This document shows positions 1 through 6,815 of a DNA stretch of 64,000 nt, piece by piece (the first letter of the stretch is position 1; each line of letters opens with the position of its first letter). Source of the stretch: a bacterium (GTDB lineage: Bacteria; Patescibacteria; Microgenomatia; UBA1400; UBA12108); NCBI GenBank assembly GCA_021788365.1, contig JAJYKS010000004.1, forward strand, positions 1 through 64,000, given 5' to 3'. Below the pieces are notes generated by a model. The model saw only the letters and a list, made by a program, of their open reading frames with translations, did no database searches and had not been told where the DNA came from. A program made the translations under genes and the position numbers.

Positions 1-2
1 AC

Positions 3-404
3 GTGGCTTGGGCGACGTACTGGATGGAAGCCGTCCCCACAGGCAGCAAACATCCCGCCGAAGCTTGGGATTTTATTAAATACTTAAGCTCTGCCGACTC
101 CCTACAAAAGTTGTATACAGCCGAGTCTCAAATACGCCCGATAGGCGAACCCTATCCCTTAACGAGCATGAATAGCGTTTTAGCAAATGACCCTCTAGCA
201 GGGCCCTTTGTCTCCCAGGGGCCGTCGTACACCTCGTGGTATATGAATAGTCGGACCTACGACAGCGGCCTCAACGATCAAATTGTAAAATATTACGAAG
301 ATGCAGTTAATAGTATAGATAATGGTAGTACCGTCGCTGCGTCAATCCAGGCACTGGGAAGTGGCGTTTCGCAAGTTCTCTCCCAATTCCCCGGGGCAAA
401 ATGA
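3..404 (+). CDS. ABC transporter extracellular solute-binding protein, C-terminal part
   Basis: The frame is open to the left window edge, so the real start lies upstream and only the last 133 or so residues are visible. The stretch PAEAWDFIKYLSS followed later by IVKYYEDAVNSI and a final Q-rich helix fits the end of the MalE-like family 1 solute-binding proteins, where a helix of the form aW.Fi.yl packs on the second lobe. Such proteins bind a sugar or oligosaccharide outside the membrane and deliver it to an ABC permease; neither permease nor ATPase is in view. Its stop overlaps the next start by 4 bases (ATGA), suggesting co-translation. Family assignment is from sequence pattern only, and the substrate cannot be told. 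Confidence 0.7.
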   Translation: MAWATYWMEAVPTGSKHPAEAWDFIKYLSSADSLQKLYTAESQIRPIGEPYPLTSMNSVLANDPLAGPFVSQGPSYTSWYMNSRTYDSGLNDQIVKYYEDAVNSIDNGSTVAASIQALGSGVSQVLSQFPGAK

Positions 405-1351
405 AACGTCGGGAGAATGACAAGATAGGCGGACTCCGACGATCGATTCTCGCCACGATTACATATAGCGATTACTTTAATTTCCCCCTGACAAGGAGGG
501 AGCTACATACTCGCCTAATAGGCATCTCCACAAGCCAAATCGACCTAATACATGAGCTTCACCAAATGCTCAAATCCAGCGTAATTGGGCATACAGGCAA
601 TTTCTACTACCTCCCCAGTCGTAGGTTACTTATTCGACGTCGTCTAAAACTTAAAGCCGTCGCCGCGTCGCAAATAATCAGAGCTCGCTCGCTTGCCACG
701 CGCCTCGGGAAGCTCCCAGGAGTTCGTGCCGTGTACCTCACCGGCTCACTTGCAGTGGAGAACGCACCGATTGGTTCGGACATTGACTTCATGATAGTGA
801 CGGAAAATGGTCGTGTTTGGACAACTAGACTACTCCTAACAGCATATAGTCAGCTATTTGGATTACGCCGAACACCTCATTCGCAAAACAATGCCGGAAA
901 ATTATGCCTAAATCTGTTTCTCTCCCCAGTCTCCTACGCGCTACCCATCCCACGCAGATCTCTCTACACCGCCTACGAGCTTTTACAAGCAGTACCTCTC
1001 TATGATCCCCAAAACACTCGCTCCGACCTTCTAGACGCAAATTCGTGGATTCATGATTATCTCCCCAACTGGAAGGGGACAGTCCTTGCATCCAAGAGGA
1101 CTCTTCTCGACAGGAGACGTGGCCAGCGGCCAAGTCGGGACACCGAAGGTAGGAGGAGAGTTCTCAACGTATGCGCCCGCACGCTCGAATCCCTCCTATA
1201 CAATCTCCAGCTCGCCTACATGCGTCCAAAAATAACGCGCGAATATATTACAGGGACCGCCGCCTTCTTCCACCCTCGCGACCCCAGCAAGGCAGTGTTT
1301 AAGCGTTTGGAAATTGGAGAATTGTATAATTCACTGAAAATTGAAAATTGA
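401..1351 (+). CDS. nucleotidyltransferase-fold protein (MNT/DNA pol beta type)
   Basis: A 316-residue protein with the core of the polymerase-beta nucleotidyltransferase fold: TGS at residues 114-116 and DID at 127-129 give the GS...DxD signature used for metal and NTP binding. The N-terminal 60 residues look like a winged-helix segment (DYFNFPLTRREL). Substrate is unknown; relatives modify proteins, nucleotides or antibiotics. It overlaps the solute-binding gene by 4 bases. The stretch encoded by 1096-1165 is a palindromic repeat related to one at 4518-4585 but read in another frame, so residues around LLDRRRGQRPSRDTEGRRR are probably repeat-derived. The last codons (NSLKIEN) and the stop come from an AAAATTG tandem repeat. 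Confidence 0.7.
   Translation: MKRRENDKIGGLRRSILATITYSDYFNFPLTRRELHTRLIGISTSQIDLIHELHQMLKSSVIGHTGNFYYLPSRRLLIRRRLKLKAVAASQIIRARSLATRLGKLPGVRAVYLTGSLAVENAPIGSDIDFMIVTENGRVWTTRLLLTAYSQLFGLRRTPHSQNNAGKLCLNLFLSPVSYALPIPRRSLYTAYELLQAVPLYDPQNTRSDLLDANSWIHDYLPNWKGTVLASKRTLLDRRRGQRPSRDTEGRRRVLNVCARTLESLLYNLQLAYMRPKITREYITGTAAFFHPRDPSKAVFKRLEIGELYNSLKIEN
1096..1165. repeat. nested palindromic repeat, family A, copy 1 (inside nucleotidyltransferase gene)
   Basis: Outer arms 1096-1108 and 1153-1165 pair over 13 bases with two G-T wobbles. Inside lie an ACAGGAGAC box, a hairpin at 1116-1136 (TGGCC/GGCCA stem), a shared GTCGGGACA box and a mini-hairpin ACC-GAA-GGT at 1142-1150. The same order of parts is at 4518-4585 with different but still paired stem bases. 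Confidence 0.75.
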
Positions 1352-1369
1352 AAATTGGGATTTACAAAA

Positions 1370-1900
1370 ATGTCTCATTCAATCACATCTATTGAGCCCA
1401 TCTGTGCCTCACTCCGCGATGAAGGTAAGCGTATTGTCCTAGCAACGGGCTTTTTTGATCTCTTCCATGCTGAACACGAGAATTTTCTAAAAAAAGCCAA
1501 AGGAGAGGGTGACGTACTTGTCGTCGCAGTCGAAAGTGACGAACGTGCAAGGATGTTAAAAGGCGAGGATCGCCCGGTAGAAACACAATCTTTACGCTGC
1601 CAGCACATCCTCGATTTTGCCGCAAAGCAGGAGAGCTGGAGTGCTGCAAAACTGGAGTGCTGCAAAACCGGAGTATTGGTAGTTGCCCTCCCACCAGATT
1701 TTGATCACTTCGAGGCGTATGATTCACTCATGGCTGCTGTGCAACCCTCAGTATATGCGGTCAGCAGCCACACAGAGCATATAAAAAGCAAGACCTTCTT
1801 AGTCGAGAAATACGGGGGTAGGCTAGCGGTAGTTCACGACTGGAATCCCGAGATCTCCACCACCAAATTAATTAACAAAATTAACAAAATAGATAAATAG
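1370..1900 (+). CDS. cytidylyltransferase-like (RfaE/HldE C-domain type) nucleotidyltransferase
   Basis: About 176 residues. ATGFFDLFHAEHENFL matches the nucleotide-binding loop of the cytidylyltransferase superfamily (G.FD..H.GH...L); here the HxGH reads HAEH. The C-terminal ISTTKLI matches the ISTT motif (ISTS/T in the family). Relatives transfer CMP or AMP onto phosphosugars, glycerol phosphate or pantetheine phosphate; the substrate here is unknown. I prefer the ATG at 1370 to an upstream TTG at 1355 because the latter lies in the AAAATTG repeat. A 16-base unit (CTGGAGTGCTGCAAAA) is exactly duplicated at 1636-1667, coding for the odd AAKLECCKTG segment; as 16 is not a multiple of three, gain or loss of a unit would shift the frame. 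Confidence 0.65.
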   Translation: MSHSITSIEPICASLRDEGKRIVLATGFFDLFHAEHENFLKKAKGEGDVLVVAVESDERARMLKGEDRPVETQSLRCQHILDFAAKQESWSAAKLECCKTGVLVVALPPDFDHFEAYDSLMAAVQPSVYAVSSHTEHIKSKTFLVEKYGGRLAVVHDWNPEISTTKLINKINKIDK

Positions 1901-1936
1901 TCTACAATCTACAACCTATCATCTATAATCGAGCGT

Positions 1937-2734
1937 ATGTTCATCCACTACATCTACCAGCCATTTTTCAACATCCTCGTCGGCATTTACTGGCTCCTGG
2001 GCCGTATTTCGCCCGGGCTAGAAGACATGGGAATAGCCGTCATAATCTTTTCCATCGTTATTCGTGTTATCCTTTTTCCTCTCACGATTGCAAGCGAGCG
2101 CTCCGCTGAAGAGCGTCGCAAAATAGCCGAAAAAGTCGAAGAGCTAAAACGTTCACTGTCTCATGACCCCGTAAAACAAAAAGAAGAGATTAAAAAGGTT
2201 ATGCGCGCCAACGCTCGTATGGTTTTTTCGACAACAGTCGACCTCACAATTCAACTCATCATTATCCTTATGTTGTACCGTATATTTACGACCGGCTTCG
2301 AGGGGAGTGATTTTTATTTACTCTACCCGTGGATGCCAACAGTCAGCCACATTAACCTCATGTTTTTGGGTAAATATGACCTTTCCCACACCAACGCCAC
2401 CCTTAACCTCATACAGTCAATAATGATTTTTGTCGTCGAATTTTTAGTCGCGTTGCGCTCTCCGGTTCCTGTTCCTCGGCGAGATGTCATTCTCATGCAA
2501 GTTGTGCTTCCCCTAGGGTCATACGTGATCTTTATGTTCCTCCCTGCAGGAAAAAAAGTCTTTATCATCACATCACTCGTATTTTCGGCAGCCTACCAGG
2601 TTATTCGTTTGATCCAAGAGACAATCAACAAGATTCTAACAAGAGCGACACCCCCACCAGTGATGGTACAGTCCACGCTCGACAATGGCTCTGTAGCTCC
2701 TCCTACACCTCCATCTGGCCCACCGACAAACTGA
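1937..2734 (+). CDS. yidC: YidC/Oxa1 family membrane protein insertase
   Basis: A 265-residue polytopic protein. The start IYQPFFNILVGIYWLLG, then GIAVIIFSIVIRVILFPLT, is the usual opening of the Oxa1/YidC core (first membrane helix and the helix carrying the conserved Arg of the hydrophilic groove, here R in IRVILFPLT). A charged cytoplasmic hairpin follows (residues about 55-95), then four more hydrophobic segments, and a Pro-rich C-terminal tail. It lacks the large periplasmic domain of proteobacterial YidC, as in Gram-positive and CPR forms. It inserts membrane proteins with or after SecYEG. The neighbours rpmH/rnpA, often beside yidC, are not here. A CCGAC/CTGAC-type degenerate repeat overlaps and follows the stop (2727-2760). 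Confidence 0.85.
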   Translation: MFIHYIYQPFFNILVGIYWLLGRISPGLEDMGIAVIIFSIVIRVILFPLTIASERSAEERRKIAEKVEELKRSLSHDPVKQKEEIKKVMRANARMVFSTTVDLTIQLIIILMLYRIFTTGFEGSDFYLLYPWMPTVSHINLMFLGKYDLSHTNATLNLIQSIMIFVVEFLVALRSPVPVPRRDVILMQVVLPLGSYVIFMFLPAGKKVFIITSLVFSAAYQVIRLIQETINKILTRATPPPVMVQSTLDNGSVAPPTPPSGPPTN

Positions 2735-2803
2735 CAAACTGGTCGCTGACAAGCCGATCTACTTCCCGTGCCGATACCGTGAAAGTGTTACAATACTCCA
2801 TGT

Positions 2804-3355
2804 ATGTTCGACAATCTAGTTGTTTCTTTCTTGGCGGATGAGGTTGTTGGAGGATTTTTTATTTCCGTTCCCCCCGGTCACGTGGCCTGTATTTACGATC
2901 GCGGGCGCGGAGTACTAAAACACGTATACGGCCCCGGCCTACATCTCAAAATCCCTTTCTGGCAGATTGCCAAACTATTTAACGCGCAGGTCCTGGAATA
3001 TACAATTCACAAGGGCTTCGACCTGGGAAGTAAAGAAGCCTTAGGCGACGAACCGATAAAAACCACAACCAGAGATGGTCACGACGTGACCATAGAAGGT
3101 TCAATACTATTTCGCGTTGACAAGCACAACGCCCCTGAGCTCTGGGAGAATATTGGTGAGCATTTTGTGAGCAAAGTTGTGCGTCCTTTTAGTAGATCCA
3201 AGATCTCTGCAGTCATGACCACGGTCAACGCCGCCGATGTTAAAAACGCCCGTGGCGACCTCGAGGCAAAATTAAAAGAAGATCTAAACCGAGAATTCCA
3301 AAACCGCGGCCTTCTATGTGAGGGTGTCTTACTATCCGAAATTACAGTGGGGTAG
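2804..3355 (+). CDS. SPFH/band 7 domain protein
   Basis: 183 residues that fit the SPFH (stomatin/prohibitin/flotillin) domain: a short hydrophobic N-terminus, then VPPGHVACIYDRGRG and YGPGLHLKIPF, the classic V.pg..gvv...G....l.pGlh...P pattern, then TTRDGHDVTIEGSILFRV (the T.D...v.v...v.yrv element) and a helical end. Such proteins form membrane-associated ring or cage oligomers. At 183 residues it ends soon after the SPFH core and has no long coiled coil. Its stop is 2 bases before the start of the ATP-grasp citrate lyase gene, so it is probably the first gene of that operon; a functional link is unproven. Confidence 0.8.
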   Translation: MFDNLVVSFLADEVVGGFFISVPPGHVACIYDRGRGVLKHVYGPGLHLKIPFWQIAKLFNAQVLEYTIHKGFDLGSKEALGDEPIKTTTRDGHDVTIEGSILFRVDKHNAPELWENIGEHFVSKVVRPFSRSKISAVMTTVNAADVKNARGDLEAKLKEDLNREFQNRGLLCEGVLLSEITVG

Positions 3356-3357
3356 AG

Positions 3358-4602
3358 ATGAGCCGCGTCAAATTGTACGAAGTTGACGCCAAACGACTGC
3401 TTTTCCCCGCACTGAACATCCCTTTTCACGCATATAGCGCTACGTCAGCAACCAAAGCCGCAGAACTCGCCAAAGCATTTCCCGAAGAGAATCTTGTTGT
3501 CAAAATAGACCAAGGAGTAAAAAAGCGGGGGAAACAGGGATTGGTAAAAGTAAACGTGACGCCAAGGGAAGTGGTCTCCGCAATTAGCGAGTGGAGTAAA
3601 GCAGGCTGGAAGCACTTTATAGTAGAGCCAGTCGTAGAACACGCGACAGTTGCGGAACACTACCTCGCGCTAGAACGAACGCGAGACAACTGGCGCGTTT
3701 CTTACTCAGAGCATGGCGGGGTAGAAATAGAATCTGCATGGGATACAGTTGCCGATAAAATCCCCGATGACTTACGATCGGCAATCTACGATCGTCTTAT
3801 TCCTGCGCTTGAAAAGTACCACATAGTTTTCCTGGAAATGAATCCAGTAGTCATCCGGGGCAGTAATCTTTTCCCACTCGACATGGCGGCAGAAATAGAC
3901 AGCGCTGCCCTGGGTCTCGCAGAGCTTATGCCGTACAACATAATCCCCGTTCAAGATCATGCTCACGAACCATCAGAGGTTGCTGTCGCCGCGCTAGACG
4001 CCTCTACTCCCGCGAGCCTCAAATTCCGCCTGATAAACCCCAATGGGCGCATCTGGATGTTTCTCTCTGGCGGCGGCGCTAGTCTCGTCCTCGCCGACGA
4101 GGTTGCCGATCAGGGAATGGGGGACGAGCTTGCCAACTATGGTGAATATAGCGGAGCACCAACTGACGACGACGTTTATGCATACACAAAAGTCATTCTA
4201 TTTCAGATTCTTAAATCAAAAATCGTGAATCATAAATCAATTGCGATTATTGTAGCCGGCGGTGTTGCCAACTTCACCGACGTAAAAAAAACCTTTAGCG
4301 GCTTGATACGCGCGCTGGATGAAATGAAAGAAAATCTGACCGTCGCGAAGGTTAAGATATTTGTTCGTCGCGGCGGCCCAAACGAGGCAGCAGGCCTCGC
4401 TGCCATGGAAAAGTTCTTGAAAGAGAGCGACCTCTATGGCTCCGTTCACGGTCACGAAATCCCACTGACTAAAGTTGTTACTGAAGTTAAGGAATATTTA
4501 GGGAGGAGCCTTTCCCAGGGAGACTCCTCTACAGGAGACCCGAGTAACGCTCGAGTCGGGACAGCGAAGCTGGGAGGTGTCTCCCCCAAGGAGTTCAAAT
4601 GA
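3358..4602 (+). CDS. ATP-citrate lyase / citryl-CoA synthetase, ATP-grasp and citrate-binding subunit
   Basis: 414 residues collinear with the N-terminal third of animal ATP-citrate lyase and with bacterial AclB. Recognisable blocks are NLVVKIDQGVKKRGKQGLV (ATP-grasp), FLEMNPVVI (metal/ATP site), and the citrate-binding block with SGGGASLVLAD, ELANYGEYSGAPT and FVRRGGPNEAAGL, close to the human GGGASVVYSD, ELANYGEYSGAPS and FVRRGGPN. Role: with the next subunit, ATP + citrate + CoA to citryl-CoA. Sizes of the three genes (414, 314, 264) also resemble Hydrogenobacter CcsA, CcsB and Ccl. The last 31 or so residues come from a palindromic repeat (4518-4585) and are not part of the family. SucC is an alternative family label but lacks these citrate-site blocks. 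Confidence 0.85.
   Translation: MSRVKLYEVDAKRLLFPALNIPFHAYSATSATKAAELAKAFPEENLVVKIDQGVKKRGKQGLVKVNVTPREVVSAISEWSKAGWKHFIVEPVVEHATVAEHYLALERTRDNWRVSYSEHGGVEIESAWDTVADKIPDDLRSAIYDRLIPALEKYHIVFLEMNPVVIRGSNLFPLDMAAEIDSAALGLAELMPYNIIPVQDHAHEPSEVAVAALDASTPASLKFRLINPNGRIWMFLSGGGASLVLADEVADQGMGDELANYGEYSGAPTDDDVYAYTKVILFQILKSKIVNHKSIAIIVAGGVANFTDVKKTFSGLIRALDEMKENLTVAKVKIFVRRGGPNEAAGLAAMEKFLKESDLYGSVHGHEIPLTKVVTEVKEYLGRSLSQGDSSTGDPSNARVGTAKLGGVSPKEFK
4518..4585. repeat. nested palindromic repeat, family A, copy 2 (C-terminal codons of ATP-grasp subunit)
   Basis: Outer arms 4518-4528 and 4575-4585 pair with one mismatch. Inside are ACAGGAGAC, a hairpin at 4537-4557 with CGAG/CTCG stem, GTCGGGACA and the mini-hairpin AGC-GAA-GCT at 4563-4571. 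Compared with copy 1, both hairpins keep pairing although the bases differ. Confidence 0.75.
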
Positions 4603-5543
4603 TTCAGATACAACAAATTCGCGAAAACCCCAACAAAATCATCGTACTCGGCGACCACGAGCCGCTTATTGAGTCCATGCTGGACTTCGACTATCTTTCG
4701 GGGAAACCTGAGGGCAGCGTTGTTGGCATTGTCACTGGTCGTCGCGGGTACGCCAAGTACTTCTGGGGTCGTGGAGAGGTGCTGATCCCAACATATGAAT
4801 CACTACAATCTATAACCCATGATCCACGATCTAAATATTGGTTTTTAAATCTCTTGTCCGGTCGCCGCGTACTTTCTTCCACACTTGAAGCGCAGAGCAC
4901 AAATTTTGTAGGAGGTGCTGTCTTTGGTGAAAACACTCCCGAGCTCCACGCGCTCGAGATTATAAAAAAGAACACAACCTCCTCAAAACTCATTGTTGGC
5001 CCCGCCTCAGTAGGTCTACTGGTGCCGGGCGCACTCAAACTCGGTCCCATTGGCGGCATCACGCCTGCACAAATAGAAGAAAGTGGGATTACCAAAGCCG
5101 GCCACGTTGCCGTTATGTCAGCCTCCGGCGGCATGACCAATGAACTGATAAACATCGCCACTACTGCTGGTCACAAGCTCTCATTTGCGCTTTCGTTTGG
5201 TGGCGATCGGTTCCCCATTTTGTCTCCGCGCGAGGCATTCCTTCTTGCAGAGGGCGATCCGGAAACCCACACAGTACTCTACTACGGCGAGCTCGGTGGG
5301 GAGGATGAGTACGAACTGGTGAAGTTAAAAGAAGAAGGAAAGTTTACGAAGCAAGTTGTCGCCCACATCGCCGGCACCGTCGCCGACCTGTTTGCCGACA
5401 GTCCCCAGTTTGGCCACGCCAAAGCCAAGGCGGACAAAGCCCATGTCACAGCTGTTGCCAAGCGCGACGCGTTGCAGGCAGCTGGCTTCCAAGTCTCTCA
5501 TTCCTTCGCCGAATTCATAGAGTTGGTAAATAAGCTAAAATAA
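4599..5543 (+). CDS. ATP-citrate lyase / citryl-CoA synthetase, CoA-ligase (phospho-His) subunit
   Basis: 314 residues that match the middle of human ATP-citrate lyase: MLDFDYLSGKPEGSVV, YFWGRGEVLIPTYESL, then LIVGPASVGLLVPG and VMSASGGMTNELINI of the CoA-ligase fold, and PQFGHAKAKADKA carrying the catalytic histidine (human FGHAGA with His760). The His is phosphorylated by ATP in the partner subunit and passes phosphate to citrate. Start overlaps the upstream stop by 4 bases (ATGA), which supports a tight complex. In most bacteria this region is fused to the lyase domain as AclA; here it ends as its own protein. A short AT-rich stretch (QSITHDPRSKYW) replaces a loop and looks repeat-derived. 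Confidence 0.85.
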   Translation: MIQIQQIRENPNKIIVLGDHEPLIESMLDFDYLSGKPEGSVVGIVTGRRGYAKYFWGRGEVLIPTYESLQSITHDPRSKYWFLNLLSGRRVLSSTLEAQSTNFVGGAVFGENTPELHALEIIKKNTTSSKLIVGPASVGLLVPGALKLGPIGGITPAQIEESGITKAGHVAVMSASGGMTNELINIATTAGHKLSFALSFGGDRFPILSPREAFLLAEGDPETHTVLYYGELGGEDEYELVKLKEEGKFTKQVVAHIAGTVADLFADSPQFGHAKAKADKAHVTAVAKRDALQAAGFQVSHSFAEFIELVNKLK

Positions 5544-5547
5544 ATCT

Positions 5548-6342
5548 ATGTCCGACCTCTCAAACCGCACTCACTCGCTCTTCACCTCGACGATTTCGGG
5601 GGACGTTGGTGGCGAGCCCACGATCCTTGGCGAGAATCTTACCGCTGTCGCCCAGTCGCACTCTTTTGCCTGGATCGTTGGTTCCCTTTGGCTTGGTCGC
5701 TCGCTAAAGTCAGTAAAAACCGAGGCCGCAATAGACCTCGCGCTTCGCCTCCTGGTCGACCACGGTCCCTACGTATCGGGAGCGGTCAATACTATGATCA
5801 CTGCCCGCGCCGGCAAAGATATGGTGAGTTCCCTAGTTGCCGGCCTCCTCACAATTGGTCCGCGCTTCGGCGGCGCCGTCAACGGTGCGGCTGCGATTTG
5901 GTTTTCTTCTGTACTTAATGCGATTTCACCCGAACGCGTAGTCGAAGACTACGCGATTCGGAAAATGTATATCCCCGGCATCGGTCATCGCAAATATCGG
6001 ATAGACGCGCCCGACCCACGCGTAAAACTCCTAAAAGATTTAGTAAAAGGGGTTGACCACCCCCATCTCGACTTTGCGCTCGGAGTAGAAAAGGTGACGA
6101 CAGCTAAAAAACCAAACCTCATCCTAAATGTCGACGGAACGCTCGCCGCAATCATGCTTGACCTCCTACTAGGAGAAGAAAAGCTAAGCAAAGACGAAGC
6201 ACAGACGCTGATAGACGCGGAATTTTTCAATGGCCTCTTTGTGCTCTCTCGGTCGGTGGGCTTTATTGCCCACTACCTCGACCAAAAACGCTTAGGCGAA
6301 CCCCTCTTCCGCCTCCCAGATAAAGAAGTTCTGACGAAATAA
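5548..6342 (+). CDS. citryl-CoA lyase (citrate synthase-like domain of ATP-citrate lyase)
   Basis: 264 residues equal to the C-terminal citrate-synthase-like domain of ATP-citrate lyase. All three catalytic positions are visible: His in DHGPYVSGAVNT, His in GIGHRKYR, and Asp in ILNVDGTLA. ARAGKDMVSSLVAGLLTIG and GFIAHYLDQKRLGEPLFR are close to the human ARAGKDLVSSLTSGLLTIG and GFIGHYLDQKRL. Role: cleaves citryl-CoA to acetyl-CoA and oxaloacetate. It starts 4 bases after the previous stop. As a separate protein it mirrors Hydrogenobacter Ccl. Whether it binds the two ligase subunits as in fused ACL or acts free cannot be seen from the sequence. A heat-shock promoter follows directly. Confidence 0.85.
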   Translation: MSDLSNRTHSLFTSTISGDVGGEPTILGENLTAVAQSHSFAWIVGSLWLGRSLKSVKTEAAIDLALRLLVDHGPYVSGAVNTMITARAGKDMVSSLVAGLLTIGPRFGGAVNGAAAIWFSSVLNAISPERVVEDYAIRKMYIPGIGHRKYRIDAPDPRVKLLKDLVKGVDHPHLDFALGVEKVTTAKKPNLILNVDGTLAAIMLDLLLGEEKLSKDEAQTLIDAEFFNGLFVLSRSVGFIAHYLDQKRLGEPLFRLPDKEVLTK

Positions 6343-6356
6343 CAGAGTTTGACCTA

Positions 6357-6410
6357 TTGACACTTCTGCAAGCAATTTTTACAATAGCACTCGGTGAGTG
6401 TGAGTGATAA
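6357..6410 (+). promoter_or_regulatory. groESL promoter with CIRCE operator
   Basis: TTGACA at 6357-6362, a 17-base spacer and TACAAT at 6380-6385 form a good sigma-70 promoter. Overlapping the -10 is a CIRCE element: ATAGCACTC (6384-6392), 9 bases, GAGTGATAA (6402-6410), against the consensus TTAGCACTC-N9-GAGTGCTAA. HrcA, encoded at 47544, should bind here and block transcription until heat or misfolding inactivates it. Confidence 0.9.
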
Positions 6411-6433
6411 TTAAATATTTTTAGGAGGTATTT

Positions 6434-6736
6434 ATGCAGCTAGATCCCAAAAAACTAACCCCCATGCCCGGCTACGTGCTCGTAGAACCGGTTGAAAAAC
6501 AAACGAAAACTGCGGGAGGCATCTACCTTCCCGATAGTTCAGATGAAAAGCCCCAGGCAGGCACCGTCCTTTCGGTAGGCGCAGACTGGAGCACTGAACA
6601 TGGCGCCACCATTAAGAGCCCCGTAAAAGTTGGTGACAAAGTTGTCTATAAGAAATGGGGCGGCAACGACGTAAAGATCGAGGGTGTCGAATATCAATTC
6701 TTAAAATTCGAAGATATTTTAGCAATCATAAAATAA
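6434..6736 (+). CDS. groES: co-chaperonin GroES
   Basis: 100 residues, the normal length. The opening LTPMPGYVLVEPVEKQTKTAGGIYLPD matches the GroES beta-barrel and the mobile loop (here TKTAGGIYLPD, carrying the hydrophobic GGIYL tripod that docks on GroEL). Further on are GTVLSVGAD, VKVGDKVVYKKWGG and FLKFEDILAII, all family-typical. It caps the GroEL ring. A strong Shine-Dalgarno (TTAGGAGG) lies 7 bases before the ATG. First gene of the CIRCE-controlled groES-groEL operon. Confidence 0.97.
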   Translation: MQLDPKKLTPMPGYVLVEPVEKQTKTAGGIYLPDSSDEKPQAGTVLSVGADWSTEHGATIKSPVKVGDKVVYKKWGGNDVKIEGVEYQFLKFEDILAIIK

Positions 6737-6784
6737 AATGAAAGTTGAGCACATTAAATAAAAAGTATTTTAAAGATTACGCGA

Positions 6785-6813
6785 AATCCTGAGCGTAGTC
6801 GAAGGAGAGGATT
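6785..6813. repeat. CTGAGCGTAGTCGAAGG-type dispersed repeat before groEL
   Basis: A copy of the short repeat family CTGAGC(G/T)...CGAAGG, flanked here by AATCCT (6785-6790) and AGGATT (6808-6813), which pair. The GAAGGAGAGG end supplies the Shine-Dalgarno of groEL. Related copies lie near 12730, 47528 and 48802. Confidence 0.65.
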
Positions 6814-6815
6814 AT

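Noticed and set aside
2804..6342. Succinyl-CoA synthetase (sucC/sucD) followed by citrate synthase
   Set aside because: Fold-level similarity exists, but ELANYGEYSGAP, FVRRGGPN and the lyase block match ATP-citrate lyase and not these enzymes.
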